A model generated the notes under the pieces. It made no database searches and was not told the origin of the DNA. It worked only from the letters and a program-made list of their open reading frames with translations. A program made the position numbers and the translations under genes. A stretch of 12,394 nt of DNA from Acidobacteriaceae bacterium (GTDB lineage: Bacteria; Acidobacteriota; Terriglobia; Terriglobales; Acidobacteriaceae): positions 1-12,394 of the forward strand of contig JASHTU010000609.1 of the NCBI GenBank assembly GCA_030040395.1. Direction: 5' to 3'. Below are positions 6,960-12,394 of this stretch, piece by piece; within the stretch, counting starts at the first letter, position 1; each line of letters starts with the position of its first letter.

Positions 6960-7925
6960 CTAATTTCCCCCGGCGCCGGCTGCCCCCGCCGCCGGCTTGC
7001 CGGGCGCGGGCGACGCAGGCGGCGGCATGGGCGGAGGCGTTTCTCCCTGTGCGCGGAGCGCCCGGTCGATCACCGACCAGAGCTGATCCTCGGGCACGGC
7101 GCCGTTGATCCGTTCGCCGTTGACGAACAGCTCGGGCGTGCCATCCAGACCCAGCGCCTCGGCCTCTTTCAACGAGGCGCGAATTCTGGTCTCATCCTGC
7201 TTGGCGATGCAGGCGTTCAGCTTCGCGTCGTCAAGCTTGCCGACTGTACCCTCCTGGCGCGCGATCCGGTCTAGGGCCGCGAAGCTCTTCTGCAGATTGC
7301 GGTCGGGCCCGGTAATCTCATCGCCGTGCCCATGCAAGTAATCGACGTAGGTCCAGTACACGGTTCCGCTCTGGTCGGCCAGGCAATTGGCGTCCACGGA
7401 GGCGTGCATCGCCCAGGGGTGCAGATCAGTGAGCGGATCGTCTTTGTAAATAAAGCGGACCTGGTCCTTGTAGCGCTCGAGGGTGGCGGGAAAGAGCTCC
7501 TGGTGCATGCGGGCGCAGAACGGACACTCAAGGTCATCGAAGTTGACGACCGTGACTTTGGCGTTGGGGTTGCCGCGGATGGGGCGGCCGGAAAGATCGA
7601 GGGATGCGGCCGGATCCTTGGTCAAATCGATGGTGCTCAGGTGAAGGAGCTTTTTTTCGTCGGCTGAGATGAGGAAACTGAGCTCCTGGGTCTTGCCGTC
7701 TTTGGAAAGGACGACGGGCAGCGTTTCATAACCGGTGAATTGGCTGGGCTGGCGCGCCCCGATGGTGAGATTCACATCGGAAGGCACATCGTATTGGGCG
7801 CGGATCATGACCTCAATGCGCCGCTGGAGCGGGGCCGGCAGGTTTGACGGCCCTTCGGTTTGGGCTCTGCAGCCCACGGCAAGGCCGATAGCCAGCAATC
7901 CCGCCAGTAAACGAAGATGCGGCAA
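6960..7925 (-). CDS. DsbA-like thioredoxin-fold disulfide oxidoreductase, predicted lipoprotein
   Basis: A 321-residue protein of the DsbA/thioredoxin_4 type, expected in the periplasm. Residues 1-19 look like a lipoprotein signal (LLAIGLAVGC, Cys19). Residues 30-110 form an uncharacterised head. The catalytic domain begins near 115 with KVTVVNFDDLECPFCARMH: CPFC active site (Cys134, Cys137), and the cis-Pro loop GTPELFVNG (Pro264). A second Cys pair (Cys181, Cys239) is present, as in many DsbA-like proteins. The tail (297-321) is low-complexity Pro/Ala/Gly. The start is TTG at 7925: GAGAGGA (minus strand, 7933-7939) is well placed, and the signal peptide begins there. Position directly downstream of lptD suggests it may form or correct LptD disulfides; this is inference. 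Reductase or isomerase activity cannot be excluded. No DsbB-like partner is in the window. Confidence 0.88.
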   Translation of the reverse strand: MPHLRLLAGLLAIGLAVGCRAQTEGPSNLPAPLQRRIEVMIRAQYDVPSDVNLTIGARQPSQFTGYETLPVVLSKDGKTQELSFLISADEKKLLHLSTIDLTKDPAASLDLSGRPIRGNPNAKVTVVNFDDLECPFCARMHQELFPATLERYKDQVRFIYKDDPLTDLHPWAMHASVDANCLADQSGTVYWTYVDYLHGHGDEITGPDRNLQKSFAALDRIARQEGTVGKLDDAKLNACIAKQDETRIRASLKEAEALGLDGTPELFVNGERINGAVPEDQLWSVIDRALRAQGETPPPMPPPASPAPGKPAAGAAGAGGN

Positions 7926-7988
7926 GTTGGTTTCCTCTCAGGAAAGGATACTCCAGCGGGGTCATCGCCGAACCCCGTCCGAGCAGGA

Positions 7989-8030
7989 TTTTTCCCCTCC
8001 TGGTCCAATGGACTCACATTGGGGAGAAAA
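7989..8030. other. Interrupted hairpin between lptD and the DsbA-like gene
   Basis: A perfect 6-bp stem CCAATG/CATTGG (8005-8010 and 8017-8022, 6-base loop) can be extended past a TGGT bulge by CTCC/GGAG and, past a CCC bulge, by TTTT/AAAA. It lies in the 121-base gap after the lptD stop. In the minus direction the stem is followed by A-rich rather than T-rich sequence, so it is not a standard terminator. It could be an mRNA processing or stabilising structure between the two genes. Confidence 0.3.
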
Positions 8031-8046
8031 GGAATCGCGCGCGGCC

Positions 8047-10560
8047 TTAGTAGACAGGGGGAAGGATGGGGTCGCGGAAGACAGAATTGGCGCGCCGAAT
8101 GTCGCCGACGACGCCAAAATTGGCCAGCGTAAAGCTATACAGCCATTGCGTTTCGTCGCGGCTCACCGTGCCCACCGTGCCCAGCTGAAAGCGCCGGTAG
8201 CCGAGGGTCAGCCCGCAGCAGTCCCAGTTATAGACGGCTTCCACGCCGGCGTATTGCACGGTGTGCTCGTCGAAATCGTAGCCGCCGTTGACGGCCAGGT
8301 CGAACCCTTCGCCGCTGGGCTTGCCGAACTCGAAGAAGGGCTTGACGAGCTGGCTTTTGAGCGTGGACAGAGAGGTTCCGCCCGTGTTTTCGTCCACGGC
8401 GTTGAGCAGCGCGTGGCCGACGCCGAGGGTGGTGCGACCCCAGCTATAGCCGGCGTAGAGGTTGTCCGCGTCCATTTGTCCGCGCTTGGGATCGTAATCG
8501 AAGTCCCACTCGATGCGCAGGTTGTCAATGGCCTCGAAGCGCAGGCGCGAGATGAGCGGCGAGAGGTTGCGCGGCGAGGTGAGAAAGGCGATGGCCGTCA
8601 AATCCAGTGTGGAGTCGAAGATGTTTCGGCGGCCGGAGATGAGCGCCCCGCCGAAGTTGGGATCGATGAAGAACTCCTGCGCAAGCTGCCACGTAGCCCA
8701 CTCGCGGGGCTGCGCGGGGCAGAGGCCGGCTTGGGGTGCATCCGGGTCGCACGGGACTTCGCCCTGGGATCGCAGGAACAATCGCTGGGTAAGCGAGTAG
8801 CCGGCCTCGTTCGTGTCAGTGGCGATATCCGTGGTGTCGAAGAGCAGGGCGTTGCGCGCCGACGGCCCGATGCCGGTGACATACCTGTAGGTCAGCTCCG
8901 GCTCGATGACGTGGCGCAGCTCCCGGTTCCCCCACGGCAGCACAAAATCGCGCTCCAACGCCGGAGGACGGAGGTCGACCGAAGCCTCGACGTCGCGGCG
9001 GTGAAGAGGATCGTGGCTGATGGTGGGAACGCCGCCGTTGGCGCCGGTCAGGTCGGGATACTGGCTGATGGTGTAGGAGGTGTCGCGCAACGCGGCATCG
9101 GCAAGCAGGTTCCAGCCGCCGGCCTCGAGCGGCAGCGCGAGGTGGGGGTAGAAGTCGAAGCGGGCCACGTTGCGGGCGTGGAAGTCCGGTTCTGAGCGGC
9201 TGAGGTAATCGAGGGACGAGGCCAGTCCCCAGTAGACGCGCGAGCCGGCCAGAGGCTTGTCGAGCAGGTCATAACGCAAATTGGGTAGGTGGAGAATCCG
9301 CACTTCGTCGCCGTTGGTGGTGCTGGCAAAGGTCTGAAAGCGGTCCAGAGACGCCGAGGGAATACGGCCGTTTCTGGCGTGGGTGAAGGCCACGTCGCTG
9401 CTCACCTGGGAGCTGGTGGCCTGCGTGTAGTTGTCGTTGAAGACCAACCGGTAGACGTAGCTGGAAAGATACTCCGTGGTTCCGGCCACGCGGGTGTAGG
9501 CGGAAAGGTTCTTGCTTCCCTCGGCGACGATGTCGGTTCCACCCTGATTTACAAGCTGAGTCCCGGAAGACGTGGATTCCTCGATGCCGCGATCGAGCAG
9601 CGCGTTCCAGCGCGCGATGAGGTGGTCGAGGCCCGGCCCGTTGTAACGGAAATCGCCATTGGGCGCCCAGCCGCGCTTGCTGAAATACTCCGAGCCGAGA
9701 ACCATATCCATGCTGCGGCTGATGGCCCAGTACACTTGCTCGCCGAAGGTGTAGCCGCGGATCGACGATCCGTTGCTGATGACCGGGATAAGGAAGCCGC
9801 TGGTGCGGCCGCCCGCGGCTGCGGCATGGCGCAGGTATGGCAGGTAGAAAACCGGCACATCAAGAAACTCGAAGACCGAGTTGGACGTGGACGCCGTGCC
9901 GTTGGCAAGGGCGATGGCATGGGACAGAATCCGCCAATCGGGGTGGGGAAGGCGGCAATTGGTGATCTCCCCATCGATGAGTTTGTAGCCGCCTTCGCCG
10001 GTCTGGATCAGCACTCGTCCTGAAAACAGGAGCGGGTTCGGCGTGGAGTAGACCACGGTGTGGCCCAGCATTCTCACTCCCTGCGATCCGTGCACGTCGT
10101 AGAAACGCGCGGTGTGCGCGTCCAGGCGCATTTCACCGTGCGAGGCGTCGATCAGCACGTCCTCCGGGCCGCCCGTGACTTGGATGTGGTCGCCTTCGAG
10201 TTCGGTGGTGGCGCGGTTGTAAGTTACCTCGTCGGCGGTAAGAACGTAGTCACGATAGTGGAAGACCACCTTTCCCGTCAGCGTGACGGTGTTGCCGATC
10301 CAGGTCTGGTTTTCCGCTTCCCACTCGATGGGCGTTCCGGAGGCAGGGGCGGGTTCCGGTCTTGCAAGGGGCAAAAGTTCCTGGCCGGGATCGTCGGGAA
10401 GCGGGGAAGAAGGCAAAAGTTCAACTCCGGTTGGATCTGCGGCGGGCTGGGCGGCGGGCTCGCTCCGGATTAGAGGTAACCCATTGGTCAACGCCTGTCC
10501 GTCAACTTGCAGGTGACAGAGAACCAGGAGCGTGATAAATACTAAGGTACGAGGACGCAT
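8047..10560 (-). CDS. lptD: LPS-assembly protein LptD (OstA/Imp)
   Basis: LptD is the outer-membrane beta-barrel that, with LptE, inserts lipopolysaccharide into the outer leaflet. The 837-residue length is normal. Residues 1-23 are a signal peptide; 30-75 are a Pro-rich linker; about 78-200 are the OstA/LptA-like periplasmic domain (TVTLTGKVVFHYRDYVLTAD). The conserved GEITNCRLPHPDW (Cys202) matches the E. coli Cys173 region, followed by VPVFYLPYLRHAAAAGGRTS and GFLIP. The remaining ~570 residues are barrel-like, with YNWDCCGLTLGYRR (Cys781, Cys782) matching the E. coli Cys724/Cys725 pair. There is no counterpart of E. coli Cys31 in the mature N-terminus; Cys15 lies in the signal peptide. 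An extra pair, Cys604/Cys614, sits in a loop-like insertion. The ATG at 10560 lacks a clear Shine-Dalgarno. No lptE is recognisable in the window. Confidence 0.95.
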   Translation of the reverse strand: MRPRTLVFITLLVLCHLQVDGQALTNGLPLIRSEPAAQPAADPTGVELLPSSPLPDDPGQELLPLARPEPAPASGTPIEWEAENQTWIGNTVTLTGKVVFHYRDYVLTADEVTYNRATTELEGDHIQVTGGPEDVLIDASHGEMRLDAHTARFYDVHGSQGVRMLGHTVVYSTPNPLLFSGRVLIQTGEGGYKLIDGEITNCRLPHPDWRILSHAIALANGTASTSNSVFEFLDVPVFYLPYLRHAAAAGGRTSGFLIPVISNGSSIRGYTFGEQVYWAISRSMDMVLGSEYFSKRGWAPNGDFRYNGPGLDHLIARWNALLDRGIEESTSSGTQLVNQGGTDIVAEGSKNLSAYTRVAGTTEYLSSYVYRLVFNDNYTQATSSQVSSDVAFTHARNGRIPSASLDRFQTFASTTNGDEVRILHLPNLRYDLLDKPLAGSRVYWGLASSLDYLSRSEPDFHARNVARFDFYPHLALPLEAGGWNLLADAALRDTSYTISQYPDLTGANGGVPTISHDPLHRRDVEASVDLRPPALERDFVLPWGNRELRHVIEPELTYRYVTGIGPSARNALLFDTTDIATDTNEAGYSLTQRLFLRSQGEVPCDPDAPQAGLCPAQPREWATWQLAQEFFIDPNFGGALISGRRNIFDSTLDLTAIAFLTSPRNLSPLISRLRFEAIDNLRIEWDFDYDPKRGQMDADNLYAGYSWGRTTLGVGHALLNAVDENTGGTSLSTLKSQLVKPFFEFGKPSGEGFDLAVNGGYDFDEHTVQYAGVEAVYNWDCCGLTLGYRRFQLGTVGTVSRDETQWLYSFTLANFGVVGDIRRANSVFRDPILPPVY

Positions 10561-10586
10561 CCCAAGCCAAGTCTCGTTTAAGGCTC

Positions 10587-10595
10587 AGCATAGCA
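10587..10595 (-). promoter_or_regulatory. lptD: Candidate extended -10 promoter element for lptD
   Basis: On the minus strand TGC TATGCT (-10 hexamer at 10587-10592) resembles an extended -10 element. It would place transcription start about 20 bases before the lptD ATG. No good -35 is visible at 16-18 bases upstream, so the call is tentative. The rest of the 10561-10833 divergent region has GC-rich inverted repeats (for example 10661-10686) but no recognised gene. Confidence 0.28.
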
Positions 10596-10740
10596 AAGCA
10601 GGCTTGGAGGGAAGCGCTCCGCGCCGCTCTGGCGCCAAGTAAAAGCCGGTTGAATGCTTCGTCCGCAGAGGCGGTCCGCTGCGGGCGCGCCTGCTTTTCT
10701 CCGCGACAACTCCTCCTCAATGTGTGAACCATCTCCGCGA

Positions 10741-10764
10741 TCTTCGGGCTGCGTTTCCCGAAGG
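10741..10764. other. Hairpin in the leader region of the RDD gene
   Basis: A perfect 7-bp stem CTTCGGG/CCCGAAG (10742-10748 and 10757-10763, 8-base loop), with a further T-G wobble pair, lies about 70 bases upstream of the RDD start. No T-run follows. It could be a leader structure or an operator in the divergent lptD/RDD promoter region. Confidence 0.3.
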
Positions 10765-10833
10765 ATGCGGGGATGAAGATGGGGCTGGATTGATTTGAGG
10801 TTCGGCCCCGGGTGGAGAAGGGACACAGCAGCC

Positions 10834-12210
10834 TTGAGCACATCCGTCAGTCCGGTCAAACTCTCGTCTTCGTGGAAACAGGAAGTGAACCGGCGCGTCG
10901 CCGAACATCGCGACCGCAAGGGCTATTCGGCGGCGGAGCCGAAAATGCCCGCCGAATCCCAGCACGGCGCCAGCCGCCGGGCTATGGAAGCCGCGGCCCG
11001 CGTGGCTGCGCGCTACTCCCAGGCCCCCAGTTATAGCGAGATGCTGGCTGGCGAGGCGCGCGCCGCCCTGCGCGCTGCCGAGGCTGCCTCCCAGGCCGCT
11101 CTGAAGGCCAGGGACGCCGCGCGATCCGTGCTCGAGGGTATTGAGGCCTCAGCGTCCGCGGACGCCACCGCCGCTGAGCCATTTTTCGGCGGGTTTCCTC
11201 ATCGCGAGGAATTGTCGCCGCCGGAAATGAACCTGAGCCTCGAAGCGGCCCGGCCCGTGACCGTTGCCGACACCCCCGCGGCGGTGAAGGCTGAACCGCC
11301 GGCGTTGTCCGTTCGCTGGGAGCCTGAGTTGCCGCCCCGGCCGGCCACGCCTGCGGCGGTCCGCGCGGCGCACGGTCCGGCGGTTTTTGAAATGAACTTT
11401 GAACAGGGCCCGTCCCAGGCCGCCGACGCCTTGGAACTGGAGCCGGAGGAGATCGAGGCTGTCGAGCCGGCGCAGCCCATTCACGCCAATCTGATCGAGT
11501 TTCCCCGCGAGTTGGTGGCCACCCGCAAAATGCGCCCACGGCTGGCCGAGGGCCCGTACGCCGCAGCGGAATCCGGCGTGCAGTTAAGCATCTTCGAGGT
11601 CGATCCGGGCGCTATCTCCCTTGAGCCGTTAGAAAACAAGGTTTGCGCGGCTGCCCCGGAGTGGACGGGGCCGCAATGGTCGGACATCGAGCTGGAGGCG
11701 CAACCGGAGGACGAGGTGGGCACGCCCTTGGCCGAAGCAGCCGCCGCACCGGCTCCGGCGTTGATCGGCGAGGCCGCGCCCGAGCCTGAAGCGGTGGCGC
11801 GGCCCGAGTCGGCTCCTTTTCATTTGCGCCTGATGGCGGCGGTGGTGGACGGCGCGCTGATCACCGGGGCTTGTCTGGCCGCCGCGGCCTTTGCCGCCTC
11901 CAACGCGCGCGAACTGCCCGCCATGCGCCAAGCCTCCCTGGGCGCGGCTTTGGCGCTCGTCGCGGTCGGGTTCCTGTATTACGCTCTCTTCTTCACGCTC
12001 GCCCGGGCCACGCCAGGCATGCGGTACGCACGCATCCGTTTGCGCACCCTCGACGGCCAAATCCCCACACGAAGGCGGCGCGTCCGCCGGCTGGCGTCGC
12101 TCGTCTTATCGCTGGCGCCGGTAGGCCTGGGTTTGGCTTGGGTTCTGTTCGACGACGAAAGCCTGAGCTGGCACGACCGCCTTTCCGGAACCTGCCTATG
12201 CAGGAATTAG
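10834..12210 (+). CDS. RDD-family membrane protein with long low-complexity N-terminal region
   Basis: A 458-residue protein. The C-terminal ~130 residues (329-458) are an RDD domain: FHLRLMAAVVDG with the conserved Arg332 and Asp339, three hydrophobic segments (about 332-355, 369-393, 419-438), TPGMRYARIRLRTLDG, and the closing SWHDRLSGT. RDD proteins are membrane proteins of mostly unknown function; some act in ion transport. The first ~325 residues are Ala/Glu/Pro-rich and probably disordered and cytoplasmic. They contain small ordered-looking islands: WKQEVNRRVAEHRDRKG near the N-terminus, an Ala-rich helix (about 70-105), LIEFPRELVATRKMRPRLAE, and VQLSIFEVDPG. The start is set at TTG 10834, preceded by GGAGAAGGGA (10814-10823) at about 10 bases. 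An in-frame TTG at 10795 would add 13 residues with no ribosome site. It is divergent from lptD; no function is assigned. Confidence 0.82.
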   Translation: MSTSVSPVKLSSSWKQEVNRRVAEHRDRKGYSAAEPKMPAESQHGASRRAMEAAARVAARYSQAPSYSEMLAGEARAALRAAEAASQAALKARDAARSVLEGIEASASADATAAEPFFGGFPHREELSPPEMNLSLEAARPVTVADTPAAVKAEPPALSVRWEPELPPRPATPAAVRAAHGPAVFEMNFEQGPSQAADALELEPEEIEAVEPAQPIHANLIEFPRELVATRKMRPRLAEGPYAAAESGVQLSIFEVDPGAISLEPLENKVCAAAPEWTGPQWSDIELEAQPEDEVGTPLAEAAAAPAPALIGEAAPEPEAVARPESAPFHLRLMAAVVDGALITGACLAAAAFAASNARELPAMRQASLGAALALVAVGFLYYALFFTLARATPGMRYARIRLRTLDGQIPTRRRRVRRLASLVLSLAPVGLGLAWVLFDDESLSWHDRLSGTCLCRN

Positions 12211-12234
12211 GCAAAGAACTCGCCGGTCAGTAGA

Positions 12235-12268
12235 GCCCTGATCGCCGACCCCTGATCCCCATTCCCTG
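12235..12268. repeat. Short CCCTGATC-type repeat patch C after the RDD gene
   Basis: The plus strand has CCCTGATC at 12236-12243 and again at 12250-12257, then CCCTG at 12264-12268. It sits in the 63-base convergent gap between the RDD gene and the next minus-strand gene. The words are the same as in patch B and the inverse of patch A. Confidence 0.45.
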
Positions 12269-12273
12269 CATTC

Positions 12274-12394
12274 TCACTGCGCCAGCGCCCGGATCGCGCT
12301 TACGCCCGCGCCCAGCAGCGCGGTCTCGTCGTCCGGAGGCAGGACTTCGAGCGAATAGCGTTGCAGAGGACTCATCCGCACCATCGTTTCCAGA
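12274..12394 (-). CDS. C-terminal end of a minus-strand protein, possibly ROK-family sugar kinase (partial)
   Basis: The minus strand is open from the window edge to a TGA at 12274-12276, giving 39 residues that end in PDDETALLGAGVSAIRALAQ. The segment SPLQRYSLEVLPPDDETALLGAG resembles the end of ROK kinases, where a 'GDDAALLGAA' motif is typical. BadF-type kinases are an alternative. The fragment is too short for a firm family call; that it codes is supported by the open frame and by convergent spacing with the RDD gene. Confidence 0.5.
   Translation of the reverse strand, partial: LETMVRMSPLQRYSLEVLPPDDETALLGAGVSAIRALAQ

Noticed and set aside
7735..9195. Long plus-strand open frame (486 codons) opposite lptD and the DsbA-like gene
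   Set aside because: It overlaps two well-supported genes on the other strand and shows no recognisable domain or ribosome site.

Overview
The window is a high-GC, gene-dense stretch of a Gram-negative chromosome. The presence of lptD, two lipoprotein-type envelope proteins and a secreted-type GH3 glycosidase shows a diderm cell. The protein style suggests Acidobacteriota (Terriglobia/Koribacter-like): the RDD protein with a long Ala/Glu/Pro-rich head, the GH3 enzyme, and short intergenic 'CCCTGATC' motifs. That assignment is inference from remembered family style, not a database match. No RNA genes, CRISPR array, transposase or phage gene was recognised.

Layout. Positions 1-2075 (+) hold the 3' part of a GH3 beta-glucosidase-type enzyme. 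Positions 2265-4220 (+) carry the classic yceD-rpmF-plsX cluster, which links ribosome biogenesis to the first step of phospholipid synthesis. From 4237 to 10560 everything is on the minus strand. In transcription order these genes are lptD, a DsbA-like thioredoxin-fold lipoprotein, a SurA-like parvulin lipoprotein, an isoprenylcysteine methyltransferase-family membrane protein, an acylphosphatase, and a 64-residue Trm112-type zinc protein. A divergent RDD-family membrane protein follows at 10834-12210 (+). The last 121 bases hold the C-terminus of a minus-strand gene, possibly a ROK-type sugar kinase. No gene-free gap exceeds 300 bases; the largest is the divergent lptD/RDD intergenic region (10561-10833).

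Functional reading. The most coherent unit is lptD + DsbA-like lipoprotein + SurA-like lipoprotein. In E. coli, LptD (the LPS translocon of the outer membrane) needs SurA as chaperone and DsbA for disulfides, but those genes are not all adjacent to one another. Here the client sits beside one candidate oxidase and one candidate chaperone, both apparently membrane-anchored lipoproteins. The LptD cysteine pattern differs from E. coli: the middle cysteine and the C-terminal Cys-Cys pair are present, but no N-terminal partner is visible in the mature region.

Start codons matter here. Four genes appear to begin with TTG or GTG, chosen from Shine-Dalgarno spacing and signal-peptide position: the methyltransferase-family protein, the SurA-like protein, the DsbA-like protein and the RDD protein. 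Three related short repeat patches lie at gene ends (about 4230, 4470 and 12250).
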